From the NCBI RefSeq assembly GCF_039538145.1, contig NZ_BAABBV010000001.1, positions 2,542,001 through 2,606,000 on the forward strand: a stretch of DNA of 64,000 nucleotides, in the 5' to 3' direction. The position numbers and the translations under genes are program-made. This DNA comes from Gryllotalpicola daejeonensis. GTDB lineage: Bacteria; Actinomycetota; Actinomycetes; Actinomycetales; Microbacteriaceae. Position 1 is the first letter of the stretch, and every line of letters begins with the position of its first letter. Positions 34,265 to 43,120 of this stretch are shown one piece after another. The notes below the pieces were generated by a model. The model was given only the letters and a program-made list of their open reading frames with translations, was not told the origin of the DNA and searched no databases.

Positions 34265-35683
34265 ATGACACAGACGGTCGTGGCGGAGCGCGCCGACACG
34301 CCGCGCGGAGATACGCGCCCGTCGCCCCGGGGAGCGGCCGACACCGGCCTCATCGCGGCCTTCCGGTATGGCGACCTGCTGACCCGCGGCTCGGCCGTGG
34401 TGATGGGCCTCGGCAACCTGGCACGCCGGCAGTACGCCAAGGGCGCGATGTTCCTGATCGTCGAGATCGGATTCCTCGTCCTTTTCGTCACCAAGGGGCT
34501 CGGTCAGCTCGCGGGCCTCGGCAACCTGGGACCGGTCACCAAGGGCGGCCAGCACTGGGACGCCGACGGCAACTTCGTGAACGTCAACCCCACCAACTCT
34601 GTGGCGAGGCTCCTCTACGGCATCGCCTGGGTGTTCGTGGTCGCCGCGTTCCTCCTGCTCTGGTCGACGGCGGTCCGCAGCGCCTACCGTGCGCAGGTCC
34701 TCGCCGAGACCACCGGTCGGGCGCCGTCACTTCGCGACGACGCCCGCGAGCTCGGTGACGAACGCGCGCACCAGTCGCTGCTGGCACTGCCGGTCGTGGG
34801 CATCGTCGTGTTCACGATCCTGCCCCTGGTCTTCATGATCTCGATGGCCTTCACGACCTTCGACAAGAACCACCCGGTGGCCTTCAACTGGGCAGGCCTG
34901 AGCAATTTCGTGACCGTGCTCTCGCCGAGCGGCTCCGCAGCTGCCGGCGTCGACCTCGGGCTCTTCCTGCGGGTGCTCGCGTGGACGCTCGTGTGGGCCG
35001 TGCTGGCGACCTTCCTCAACTTCTTCCTCGGCATGGGCATCGCGATGCTCATCCTTCGCCGTGGCACCCGCCTCAAGAACATGTGGCGCGCGCTGTTCTC
35101 GATGTCGATCGCCGTGCCGCAGTTCGTCTCGCTGCTGGTGATCAACCAGATGCTGCAGGACCAGGGCATCGTCAACCAGATGCTGAAGAGCTGGGGGCTG
35201 ATCGACCACTCGCTGCCGTTCTTCACCGACGCGTGGTGGGCGCGCGGGACCGTCGTCCTCGTCAACCTCTGGATCGGCATCCCGTTCACGATCATGCAGA
35301 TCACCGGCGTGCTGCAGAACGTCCCAGGCGAGCTCTACGAAGCGGCACGCCTCGACGGCGCGAACTGGTGGCAGCTCTACCGCAACGTCACTCTGCCGTA
35401 CGTGTTCTTCGTGCTGACGCCGTATCTGATCGTCACGTTCACGGCGAACATCAACAACTTCAACGTCATCTATCTGCTGTCCAATGGCGCGCCGACCCGG
35501 GTCGGTGACTCTGCGGGCCAGACCGACCTGCTCATCACCTGGCTCTACAAGCTCACGGTCGACCAGGGCAACTACAACGTCGGCGCCGTGATCGGCATCA
35601 TGACGTTCATCGTGCTGGGCGTCACCGCGCTGATCACCTACCGCAATACCGGTTCGTACAAGAACGAGGAGGAACTGCAGTGA
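34265..35683 (+). CDS. malF: Maltodextrin ABC transporter permease MalF
   Basis: This is a 472-residue permease. It is longer than most because of an N-terminal part with two extra membrane segments and an extracellular loop, as in other MalF proteins. The coupling motif EAARLDGANWWQLYRNVTLPYV is near residue 360, and GAPTRVGDSAGQTDLLITWLYKLTV near 412 is typical of maltose systems. It forms the channel with MalG. The ATG at 34265 is 88 bp after malE. The stop overlaps the malG GTG by four bases. Confidence 0.92.
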   Translation: MTQTVVAERADTPRGDTRPSPRGAADTGLIAAFRYGDLLTRGSAVVMGLGNLARRQYAKGAMFLIVEIGFLVLFVTKGLGQLAGLGNLGPVTKGGQHWDADGNFVNVNPTNSVARLLYGIAWVFVVAAFLLLWSTAVRSAYRAQVLAETTGRAPSLRDDARELGDERAHQSLLALPVVGIVVFTILPLVFMISMAFTTFDKNHPVAFNWAGLSNFVTVLSPSGSAAAGVDLGLFLRVLAWTLVWAVLATFLNFFLGMGIAMLILRRGTRLKNMWRALFSMSIAVPQFVSLLVINQMLQDQGIVNQMLKSWGLIDHSLPFFTDAWWARGTVVLVNLWIGIPFTIMQITGVLQNVPGELYEAARLDGANWWQLYRNVTLPYVFFVLTPYLIVTFTANINNFNVIYLLSNGAPTRVGDSAGQTDLLITWLYKLTVDQGNYNVGAVIGIMTFIVLGVTALITYRNTGSYKNEEELQ

Positions 35684-36636
35684 CCTCGACCCCGACTCCA
35701 GCCTCCGCCCCGACCGCGCAGGCGAGCGCCGTCGTGAGCGATGCGCCGGCGGCCGCGTCGCGCTCTCACGCCGTGGTCACGGGCGGTGCACGCCGTCGGC
35801 GCCTCGCCGCCGACACCGCCACTCACGTGTTCCTCGGTGTGCTCGCGGTCTTCTGGCTGATCCCCATCGTGTGGATCTTCATGGAGAGCTTCAACAAGAA
35901 CACGCTGCCGTTCACGACGACGTTCTTCCCGACGCAGTACACCTTGAGCAACTACGTGAAGCTGTTCACCGACACCTCTGTCATGAACTTCCCGCAGATG
36001 TTCGTGCGCACCCTGGTGATCGCGATCTTCGTCTGCGCGATCCAGCTGATCTTCGTGCTCAGCGTGGGTTTCGTGATGAGCCGCTTGAGGTTCCGCCTGC
36101 GGCGCCCGTTCATGAACACCGCGCTCGTGCTCGGCATGTTCCCCGGGATCATGGCGGTCGTCGCGATCTACTTCATCCTCAAGGCGCTCGGCCTCACCGG
36201 AAGCTCGACCGCGACGTCGGTCGGCCTGATCCTCGTGTACTCGGCCGGGTCAGGCGCGGGCTTCTACGTGATGAAGGGCTTCATGGACACCATTCCGGTG
36301 TCGATGGATGAGGCCGCGGTGCTCGACGGCTGCACGCGGTGGCAGGTCTTCACGCGCATCATCCTGCCGATCACCAAGCCGATGATGGTCTACCAGGCGA
36401 TCGTCGGGTTCCTGACGCCCTGGCTCGACTTCGTCTTGGCCAAGGCGATCGCGCGGACGCAGGGCAACTACACGGTGTCGCTCGGGCTCTGGCAGATGCT
36501 GCAGAAGGAGTACATCGCCGAGTGGTACACGCGGTTCGCGGCCGGCGCGGTGCTCATCTCGATCCCGATCGCGATCCTGTTCATCATCATGCAGCGCTTC
36601 TACCAGTCGTCGATGACCGGCTCGGTCAAGGGCTGA
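35680..36636 (+). CDS. malG: Maltodextrin ABC transporter permease MalG
   Basis: This is a 318-residue permease with six membrane segments after an Ala/Ser-rich 45-residue N-terminus. The coupling motif EAAVLDGCTRWQVFTRIILPITKP is near residue 208, and YTRFAAGAVLISIPIAILFIIMQRFYQSSMTGSVKG ends the protein as in known MalG. The GTG overlaps malF (GTGA). MalG partners MalF; no ATPase follows, so a shared ATPase such as MsiK is probably used. Confidence 0.93.
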   Translation: MTSTPTPASAPTAQASAVVSDAPAAASRSHAVVTGGARRRRLAADTATHVFLGVLAVFWLIPIVWIFMESFNKNTLPFTTTFFPTQYTLSNYVKLFTDTSVMNFPQMFVRTLVIAIFVCAIQLIFVLSVGFVMSRLRFRLRRPFMNTALVLGMFPGIMAVVAIYFILKALGLTGSSTATSVGLILVYSAGSGAGFYVMKGFMDTIPVSMDEAAVLDGCTRWQVFTRIILPITKPMMVYQAIVGFLTPWLDFVLAKAIARTQGNYTVSLGLWQMLQKEYIAEWYTRFAAGAVLISIPIAILFIIMQRFYQSSMTGSVKG

Positions 36637-36644
36637 GCCGGGTT

Positions 36645-37439
36645 GTGAGATCGCGAGGCGTGTCGGCGGCCCGGCTGCGGGTCGTCGGCTTCGTGCTGGT
36701 CGCGCTCGGCGCGGTGTCGTCGGCGATCGCCGTCGCACAGACCCCCGCGGCGGGCAGCGCCGTCGACATGTCGACGCTGACGCGCGTGGTGCTCCTCGAG
36801 GCGGTGTCGTGGGCGGCCGTTCCGATCTTCGCGTGGCTGCTGTGGCGTGGGTTCCGCCGCGCACAGCGCCGCGGGCGCTACGCGCTGTGGCTCGCGCTGC
36901 TCGCGGTCGTCACCGAGCTGCCGTACGACCTCGCAACCAGCGGTCGGGCGTGGGATCCGAGCTCGCAGAACCCGGTGTTCGCGCTGCTGATCGGCTTCAT
37001 CGTGATGTGGGCGCTCGACCATCTGCTGAGGGGCCCGCGGCGGAACGCGGGCGTCGCCGTGCTCGTCTGCATCGCAGGCATCCTCTGGCTCGTGATCTTC
37101 GATGTCGGGGTGCGTCTCGGCATCGTGCCGATGGGCGTGGTGCTGCTGCTCTTCTGCCTGGTCTTCTACTTCCTGCACTCGCGCGAGAACACGATGATGA
37201 TGGTCGGCGGGACGCTCGGTGCGCTCGCGCTGATTTTTCCGGCACTGGGGATGCTGCTGCTGCACTTCCGTCGCGATGAGAGCGGCGACGGCGCAACGGC
37301 TGATTCTGCTGATTCCATCGCCGGCGACTCCGCTGTCGCCGCGGGCTCGCCGCTCTTCCCGCTCTTCCCGCGCGACCTGCTCTACGGCCTCTATCCGCTC
37401 GGGCTCCTGGTGGCAGGCCTGATCGGGGTGCTCTCGTGA
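36645..37439 (+). CDS. TraX-like polytopic membrane protein in the maltodextrin operon
   Basis: This is a protein of about 264 residues with seven or eight membrane segments. The stretch VVTELPYDLATSGRAWDPSSQNPVFALLIGF (near residues 86-116) resembles the TraX family, named after an F-pilin acetylating protein but found widely in sugar-related operons. Its role here is unknown; acyl transfer is one possibility. It lies eight bases after malG and overlaps the amylase gene by four bases (GTGA), so it is part of the operon. Starts at GTG 36645 or 36660 are both possible; the longer frame to the left lies inside malG. Confidence 0.72.
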   Translation: MRSRGVSAARLRVVGFVLVALGAVSSAIAVAQTPAAGSAVDMSTLTRVVLLEAVSWAAVPIFAWLLWRGFRRAQRRGRYALWLALLAVVTELPYDLATSGRAWDPSSQNPVFALLIGFIVMWALDHLLRGPRRNAGVAVLVCIAGILWLVIFDVGVRLGIVPMGVVLLLFCLVFYFLHSRENTMMMVGGTLGALALIFPALGMLLLHFRRDESGDGATADSADSIAGDSAVAAGSPLFPLFPRDLLYGLYPLGLLVAGLIGVLS

Positions 37440-39046
37440 GGGCGCGCCGCATCGCCGCCGCGGTCACCGCTCTGCTCGCCGCCGTTGCGCTCACGTCGTG
37501 CGGCTCGTCGGGTGCCCCGGAAGCGCTGCGCAGTCCTGCCGCCTCCGCAGCCTCGGCGCGCCCGACCCCAGCCCCAGTTGCCGTCCCCGCCAGCTCCGAC
37601 GCCTACCGCAACTACTACGAGATCTTCGTCGGCAGCTTCTACGACTCGAACGGCGACGGGGTCGGCGACCTCGCGGGTGTCACGGAAAAGCTCTCGTACA
37701 TCCGCGACGATCTCGGGGCGGACGGCATCTGGCTCACCCCGATCAGCCCATCGCCCTCGTATCACAAGTACGACATCACGGACTTCGAAGGCGTCGACCC
37801 GTCGTTCGGCACGCTGGCCGACTTCGAGGCTCTGACCGCCGCGGCGCATCGGAAGGGCATTCGCGTGCTGCTCGATCTCGTCGTGCAGCACACTTCGTCG
37901 CAGCATCCGTGGTTCAAAAAAGCGGTGGCCGCGCTGCAGGCGGGCGAATCCAGCCCCTACATCGACTACTACCGCTTCGCGCGCACGCCGGAGCCGGGCT
38001 ATGCGCAGTACGGGTCGACGAACATCTACTACTCGGCGGCGTTCTCGCCCGACATGCCGGACCTCAACCTCGACGACCCGGCCGTGCGCACCGAGATCGC
38101 CGGCATCGTGAAGTTCTGGCTTGGGAAGGGCGCCGACGGGTTCCGGCTGGACGCCACCACGTCGTACTACCCGCACGACCAGGCGGCGGCGGCCAAGTTC
38201 ATCGACTGGCTGACGAAGACGAGTCGAGCGGCCGATCCCGACGCGTACGTCGTCGGCGAGGCGTGGACGGATGCCTCGACCCTGACCTCCTATTACGCGA
38301 GCGGCGCCGACTTCTTCAACTACCCCTTCGCGCTCGTCGACGGCACGATCAACGCCGACCTCCGAGCCAAGGACGGAACCGCCCTCGCCGCCGCGACGCA
38401 GCAGTGGAACCAGACGATCCACGCCGCGAACCCCGATGCGATGGATGCGCCGTTCATCTCAAACCACGACAACCCGCGGCCCGCAGGGTACCTGCTGCGC
38501 AAGCTGCCCGCAGAGAAGCTCACCGCCGCCACCTATCTGCTGATGCCGGGAAGCCCGTTCCTCTATTACGGCGAAGAGATCGGGATGCTGGGCGCGGGAA
38601 CCGACCCCAACAAGCGCATGCCGATGGTGTGGTCGGCGAGGGGCGGCACGGGTACGACCAAGGCACCGCCCGGCGGGACCTACGACGAGAGCGCGGTCGT
38701 GCCCGTCGACCACCAGCTCACGGATCCGAACTCGCTGCTGAGCTTCTACCACGACGTGCTCGCGCTCAAGGCGCAGTACCCCGGCATCGCGCGCGGGAAC
38801 TACACGGCGCTGCAAGCCGGCGACAAAGCGGTGCTGGCGTTCTCTGATGCGTACCAGGGAACGACGATCTACGTGCTCGAGAACCTCGACACGAGCTCGC
38901 ACACCGAACACCTCGCCGCGATGGGCATTCCCTCGGGCGCGAAGCTCGCCGACTATCTGCTCACGAGCGGATCGAAGAAGCCCACGCTGTCCGGCCATCG
39001 GCTCACCCTGCCCGCCGGGGCGATCGCGGTGATCCGCGTTCACTGA
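37436..39046 (+). CDS. Secreted GH13 alpha-amylase, lipoprotein
   Basis: This is a 536-residue protein with a lipoprotein signal: lipobox ALTSC (Cys 22), then an Ala/Ser/Pro linker to residue 55. The GH13 domain begins YYEIFVGSFYDSNGDGVGDLAGV. The nucleophile Asp is in GFRLDATTS near 237, acid/base Glu in VVGEAW near 274, and third Asp in ISNHDNPRP near 342. It would cut starch or maltodextrins at the cell surface for uptake by MalEFG. The GTG overlaps the TraX-like gene stop. The length is normal for a single-domain amylase plus a short C-terminal beta domain. Confidence 0.93.
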   Translation: MRARRIAAAVTALLAAVALTSCGSSGAPEALRSPAASAASARPTPAPVAVPASSDAYRNYYEIFVGSFYDSNGDGVGDLAGVTEKLSYIRDDLGADGIWLTPISPSPSYHKYDITDFEGVDPSFGTLADFEALTAAAHRKGIRVLLDLVVQHTSSQHPWFKKAVAALQAGESSPYIDYYRFARTPEPGYAQYGSTNIYYSAAFSPDMPDLNLDDPAVRTEIAGIVKFWLGKGADGFRLDATTSYYPHDQAAAAKFIDWLTKTSRAADPDAYVVGEAWTDASTLTSYYASGADFFNYPFALVDGTINADLRAKDGTALAAATQQWNQTIHAANPDAMDAPFISNHDNPRPAGYLLRKLPAEKLTAATYLLMPGSPFLYYGEEIGMLGAGTDPNKRMPMVWSARGGTGTTKAPPGGTYDESAVVPVDHQLTDPNSLLSFYHDVLALKAQYPGIARGNYTALQAGDKAVLAFSDAYQGTTIYVLENLDTSSHTEHLAAMGIPSGAKLADYLLTSGSKKPTLSGHRLTLPAGAIAVIRVH

Positions 39047-39134
39047 CCGCCACGCGCCCCCGGCCGTCTCGCCCACCGCCTCGCCCCCCCGTGCCGCGCT
39101 CGCACGGCACGATTCACCAACTCAAGGAACCTTC

Positions 39135-40976
39135 ATGCACCACCCCCACCACGACGGCTCACCCCTGCACGTCTCGAACCCGTACCCGCGCCTCGGCGAA
39201 ACCGTCACGGTTCGTCTGCGCGTGCCGCACGGCTTCGGCGAGGTGAAGTCGGTCTTCGCGCGCAGCAACCCCGACCACGAGCCGAAGTTTGTGCCGGCGC
39301 AGCTCGTCGGAAGCGCCGCCGGCTGGGATTGGTGGGAGGCGGAAGTCGAGGTCGAGAATCCGGTTCAGCCCTATCGCTGGCTGGTCGTGCGCGCCGACGA
39401 CGCGGCGTTCTGGATCAACGCGACGGGCGTCCACGAGACCGAGACGCGCGACGCGGAGGACTTCAAGCTCGCGATCTATCCGGAGCCGCCGCACTGGCTG
39501 CGCGAGTCGGTGATGTACCAGATCTTCCCGGATCGCTTCGCGAGATCGGATGCCGCGAACGACCGCGCCCTGCCGGAGTGGGCCATCGCCGCACGCTGGG
39601 ACGAGCGCGTCGACGTGCTGCCGCCCGGCCGCAGCCGGCAGTTCTACGGCGGCGACCTCGACGGCGTCATCGAGCACCTCGACCACCTGCAGTCGCTCGG
39701 CGTCACGGTCGTGTACCTGACGCCGTTCTTCGCCGGCCGCTCGAACCACCGCTACGACGCGAGCGACTTCAACCACGTCGACCCGCTGCTCGGCGGCGAC
39801 GAGGCGCTGATCCGCCTCGTCGAGGCGGTGCACGCCCGCGGCATGCGCATCATCGGCGATCTCACCACCAACCACTGCGGCGCAGGTCATGAGTGGTTCC
39901 AGGCGGCCTACGGGAACCCCGAGGCGCCCGAGAGCGAGTTCTTCTATTGGCTGAACGACGAGCACACCGAGTACGTCGGCTGGTTCGGCGTGAAGAGCCT
40001 GCCCAAGTTCAACTGGGGCTCGAAGGAACTGCGCCGGCGCTTCATCGAGGGGACCGAGTCGGTCGTGGGTCGTTGGCTCAAGCATCCGTTCAATCTCGAC
40101 GGGTGGCGCATCGACGTGGCCAACATGACCGGCCGCTACCTCGCAGACGACTTCAACGCCGAGGTGCGGCAGACCGTGCGCCGCACGATGGACGAGGTGA
40201 ACCCCGACACGATCCTGCTCGGCGAGCACACGAACGACGGCGCGGCGGATTTCCAGGGCGACGGCTGGCAGGGGGCGATGACGTATGCCAACTTCACGCG
40301 CCCCCTGTGGGGTTGGCTCTCCGAGCCGAACGCGCCGTCGAGCTACTTCGGGCAGCCGACCGGCGTCATTCCGAGCTACACCGGGCGGCAGTTCTTCGAA
40401 GCGCACCGGCACTTCAGCGCGGGCTTCCCGTGGCGCTCGCGGCTCGGCAACATGAACGCGCTCGACACGCACGATGTGCCGCGCTTCGCGACGAACGCGC
40501 GCGCGGGCGCGCTGCCGGTCGCCGTCGGGCTGGCTGCGACGTTCGTGGGGATGCCGGTGATCTGGTCCGGTGACGAGTTCGGTCTCGTCGGCGAAGACGG
40601 CGAGGCCTCGCGCGAGCCGATGCCGTGGGGCCGGGTGACTCCCCAGGGCGAAGAGGTGCTCGCGATGTACCGCGAGCTCATGCCGCGCCGCGGCGAGCAC
40701 GTGGCGCTGACCGACGGCGGCATGCGGTGGCTGCACGCCGGCGATGACGTGCTCGTTTACGTGCGTGAGCACGCGGAGGAGTCGGTGCTGTGCGTCGCGT
40801 CACGGGCACCGTATCGGCTGCGGCTCGCGGCGGACGCGGTGCTCGGCGGCGGCCGGGCGGAACTGCTGTTCGGGCCAGGGCGGCTCGTGGCAGGCGACGG
40901 CGAGGCGGGTGTCGAACTCGCCGCAGACGGCATCTCGTTCACCATGTGGAAGCTGCCCGGAGTGGTGGCGCCCTAG
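39135..40976 (+). CDS. GH13 neopullulanase / cyclomaltodextrinase-type enzyme
   Basis: This is a 613-residue cytoplasmic GH13 enzyme with an N-terminal beta domain (residues 1-120) like that of maltogenic amylases and cyclomaltodextrinases. The catalytic barrel starts ESVMYQIFPDRFARSDAAN. NHRYDASDFNHVDPLLGG precedes the nucleophile Asp in GWRIDVANMTG near 325, the acid/base Glu in LLGEHTNDG near 362, and the third Asp in LDTHDVPR near 446. It would open imported cyclic or branched dextrins for the alpha-glucosidase at 30990. No signal peptide. It is the last gene of the operon, 88 bp after the amylase, with AAGGAACC before the ATG. Confidence 0.9.
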   Translation: MHHPHHDGSPLHVSNPYPRLGETVTVRLRVPHGFGEVKSVFARSNPDHEPKFVPAQLVGSAAGWDWWEAEVEVENPVQPYRWLVVRADDAAFWINATGVHETETRDAEDFKLAIYPEPPHWLRESVMYQIFPDRFARSDAANDRALPEWAIAARWDERVDVLPPGRSRQFYGGDLDGVIEHLDHLQSLGVTVVYLTPFFAGRSNHRYDASDFNHVDPLLGGDEALIRLVEAVHARGMRIIGDLTTNHCGAGHEWFQAAYGNPEAPESEFFYWLNDEHTEYVGWFGVKSLPKFNWGSKELRRRFIEGTESVVGRWLKHPFNLDGWRIDVANMTGRYLADDFNAEVRQTVRRTMDEVNPDTILLGEHTNDGAADFQGDGWQGAMTYANFTRPLWGWLSEPNAPSSYFGQPTGVIPSYTGRQFFEAHRHFSAGFPWRSRLGNMNALDTHDVPRFATNARAGALPVAVGLAATFVGMPVIWSGDEFGLVGEDGEASREPMPWGRVTPQGEEVLAMYRELMPRRGEHVALTDGGMRWLHAGDDVLVYVREHAEESVLCVASRAPYRLRLAADAVLGGGRAELLFGPGRLVAGDGEAGVELAADGISFTMWKLPGVVAP

Positions 40977-40998
40977 GCGCATTCCGACCGGGCTCGAT

Positions 40999-41028
40999 TT
41001 CAAAGCGGCACCCTTGCTCTGTTATGCT
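40999..41028 (+). promoter_or_regulatory. Putative tRNA promoter
   Basis: TTCAAA at 40999-41004 and TATGCT at 41023-41028 are separated by 18 bases and lie 38 bases before tRNA-Thr. The spacing fits a housekeeping sigma-type promoter for the tRNA-Thr/tRNA-Met pair. Confidence 0.45.
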
Positions 41029-41065
41029 CTTGCAGGTTGCCAGCGCGCTTCGCTGCTCGGCCAGC

Positions 41066-41137
<72 letters not shown>

Positions 41138-41150
41138 CTTCTCTTTTCTT

Positions 41151-41224
41151 GGCTGAGTAGCTCAGTTGGTGAGAGCGCACGACTCATAATCGTGAGGTCG
41201 CGGGTTCGAGTCCCGCCTCAGCTA
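41151..41224 (+). tRNA. tRNA-Met (CAT), integration target with element-derived 3' half
   Basis: This complete 74-base cloverleaf has the anticodon stem CACGA/TCGTG with loop CTCATAA (CAT at 41185-41187) and T-arm GCGGG/CCCGC. The first acceptor pair is a G-T wobble. CCA is not encoded (CTACAG). The displaced chromosomal copy of the 3' half at 57098 does encode CCA. It is probably elongator Met; a tRNA-Ile with modified CAT cannot be ruled out. Confidence 0.92.
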
Positions 41225-41225
41225 C
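41172..41225 (+). repeat. attL, 54-bp direct repeat in the tRNA-Met 3' half
   Basis: The sequence from AGAGCGCACGACTCATAATC to CGCCTCAGCTAC is repeated exactly at 57098-57151. It covers the tRNA from the D-arm side to the discriminator plus one base. This arrangement is the normal scar of tyrosine-integrase insertion at a tRNA gene. Confidence 0.93.
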
Positions 41226-41247
41226 AGTCCTTGAAAACACAGGGAAC

Positions 41248-41270
41248 AAGGCCCCTCAGTGGGCCTTTTT
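41248..41270 (+). terminator. Element-borne terminator after tRNA-Met
   Basis: AAGGCCC (41248-41254) pairs with GGGCCTT (41261-41267) and a T-run follows. It replaces the original tRNA terminator now found at 57157. It overlaps the end of the convergent integrase gene. Confidence 0.8.
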
Positions 41271-42398
41271 CTTTGCTCTGGCGTCGCCGGTTGCCCACAT
41301 TTTGCCCACACTTGGATCAGCAGCGTGGTCAAGCTGCGTGGCCACGGCGTCGAGATCGTCGTCGAAGAGGTCGCTGTAGGTGTCGAGCGTCATGGCGGCC
41401 GAAGCGTGCCCCAGCATGCGCTGGACTGCTTTGACGTTGGCCCCGGCGCTGATCGCAAGCGAAGCGGCGGTGTGGCGCAGGTCGTGAATGGTCATGGGGG
41501 AGAGGTCGGCATCCGCCAGCGCGCGATCCCACCACGAGTTCACCGTCATCGTCGGAGTGCGCTGATAGCCGCCGCGGCCGTCGTCGAAGATCAGCTCGTC
41601 GGGATTCTTGTCAGCACAGGCTTCGTCGAGCGCTGCGTCGAGGAACTGCGGGTAGGGGACGCTGCGGCGCTCATGCGTCTTCGGGGAGCCGACGACGATC
41701 CGGCCGTTCACATAGACGGCGTTCTCGACGACGTTGAGCCGATGGCGAGCGCGGTCGCGATCACGTACGCGCAGCGCGCTGAGCTCGCCCCATCGCAGCC
41801 CCGTGTACGCGAGCGTCGCGACCTCGGGTGCATGGTCGCCGCTGGCTTTGATCAGTGCAGCGACCTTCTGATGGGAGAGGTAGACGTGCTCGCGACCGAG
41901 TTTCCGCGGCAGCTTGACCCCGCGTGCCGGGTTCGAGGGAATGAGATGGTCGCGCACTGCAGTGTCGAGGATGCCCGCGAGAATGTCGTGGCAGCGGCGC
42001 ACGATCGTGGCTGACTTCGGCTTCCCGGTGGCACCGCCGGAGCTGAGCTCGCTGACCCAGGACTGTACGTCACTGTGGCGAATCGTCCCGACGCGCAGGC
42101 CGCCCCACTTCGGCTTCACGTGCAGGCGCCACGCGGACTCGTAGACGTAGTTCGAGGACGGCTTGAGGTGTGAGCGAGACGCGAGCCACGCAGTCCCGAG
42201 CTTCCCGACGGTCTCTCGAGCCGCGGCCGGGTCGATGTACTCGCCGGTCGCCTTCTTCAACTCGACCGAGGCGAGGAAAAGCTCGGCTTCGCGCTTGGTG
42301 CGGAAACCACGTTTGTCGGTCTGGGAGTGATCTGGCTTGCGGTAGCGCACGCGATAGCGCTTGCCGGCGGCCGAGTCGTACGCGGTGATGCTTCCCAT
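41256..42398 (-). CDS. int: Tyrosine site-specific integrase
   Basis: This is a 380-residue integrase. An N-terminal AP2-like arm-binding part (residues 1-60), a core-binding SAM-like domain (about 65-165), and a catalytic domain follow. Active-site residues are the Arg in TGLRWGEL near 202, HDLRHTAAS near 305 (His and second Arg), LGHASAAMTLDTY near 330 (His) and the nucleophile Tyr near 340 in LDTYSDLF. It would recombine the 54-bp att sites. The gene ends 30 bp inside attL, pointing at the tRNA, the usual arrangement. The start ATG at 42398 is 9 bp from the end of the XRE gene. Confidence 0.95.
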   Translation of the reverse strand: MGSITAYDSAAGKRYRVRYRKPDHSQTDKRGFRTKREAELFLASVELKKATGEYIDPAAARETVGKLGTAWLASRSHLKPSSNYVYESAWRLHVKPKWGGLRVGTIRHSDVQSWVSELSSGGATGKPKSATIVRRCHDILAGILDTAVRDHLIPSNPARGVKLPRKLGREHVYLSHQKVAALIKASGDHAPEVATLAYTGLRWGELSALRVRDRDRARHRLNVVENAVYVNGRIVVGSPKTHERRSVPYPQFLDAALDEACADKNPDELIFDDGRGGYQRTPTMTVNSWWDRALADADLSPMTIHDLRHTAASLAISAGANVKAVQRMLGHASAAMTLDTYSDLFDDDLDAVATQLDHAADPSVGKMWATGDARAKKKAH

Positions 42399-42407
42399 GG
42401 GTCTGAC

Positions 42408-43016
42408 CTACCCGTTACCGAGGTGAGTGGGAGTCGGCGGCTCGAGACCGACCACGCCGGCTTCCGTGAGAAGCTTCGCAACCCGCGCTGCTTCGGCGGC
42501 GATCCGGTCGGCACGCGCGCGCACCTCGTTGTTCGCACTCGCGAGATCCGCGTCTCCGGAGGAGGCTTGCACATCGAGCACGATCCGAAGTCGCTCCGAC
42601 TCTCGTTCGAGAGTTCCGAGCTCGCGCAGCGTGTTCTGCAACTCGATGTCGATGCGTTCGGCTGCCCGCCGCGGCCGGTACCAGCTTGCTGGCGTGCCCG
42701 AGAACCAGCAGTCGAATTCGGCTGCGGTCATGCCGTCAAAGTCCGCGCTGAGGTTGGGCAGATCGAGCTCTGATTTCGGCTCGGTTGTTGGGGCAAGCAG
42801 CATGCTCGGTGGCACATCGAGAGCACGGGCGATGTTGAGCAGCTGGCTGACCTGAAGGTCGCTTCGTCTCCCGGATTCGATATTGGTCAGAACAGCTTCG
42901 GTGATATTGCCGCCAGGGCACGCGTCAGCAAGTGCTTTTGCGGAGGCGAAGCCGCGTTGTCGGCGTATGCGTTTGATTCGACCGCCGATGCTCCGTCCGG
43001 ATGATAGTTCCGCCAT
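42408..43016 (-). CDS. XRE-family helix-turn-helix repressor of the element
   Basis: This is a 202-residue protein. An N-terminal HTH (GGRIKRIRRQRGFASAKALADACPGGNITEAVLTNIESGRR, residues 11-51) is followed by a linker and a coiled-coil-like C-terminal part (ERIDIELQNTLRELGTLERESERLRIVLDVQ). It is probably the lysogeny-type repressor that keeps excision and transfer genes off. Operator half-sites lie in the divergent region with xis, one of them covering its own start codon. It lies 9 bp upstream of int on the same strand, so repressor and integrase may be co-transcribed. Confidence 0.85.
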   Translation of the reverse strand: MAELSSGRSIGGRIKRIRRQRGFASAKALADACPGGNITEAVLTNIESGRRSDLQVSQLLNIARALDVPPSMLLAPTTEPKSELDLPNLSADFDGMTAAEFDCWFSGTPASWYRPRRAAERIDIELQNTLRELGTLERESERLRIVLDVQASSGDADLASANNEVRARADRIAAEAARVAKLLTEAGVVGLEPPTPTHLGNG

Positions 43017-43105
43017 TCCGACAGATTATCCATCAGTTTCTTGTAAATGCAGCAGCTCTTATCTATTGTGATTTCGACAGAATCACTAGGCAAATTCTGT
43101 CGAAA
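43015..43105. promoter_or_regulatory. Repressor operators between xre and xis
   Basis: TTTCGACAGAAT (43072-43083) and its exact inverted copy ATTCTGTCGAAA (43094-43105) form a 12-bp palindrome with a ten-base gap, just before the xis ribosome site. A third, similar half-site (ATTCCGACAGAT, 43015-43026) covers the xre start. The array suggests repression of xis and autoregulation by the XRE protein. Confidence 0.75.
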
Positions 43106-43120
43106 CGAAGGAGATTGACA

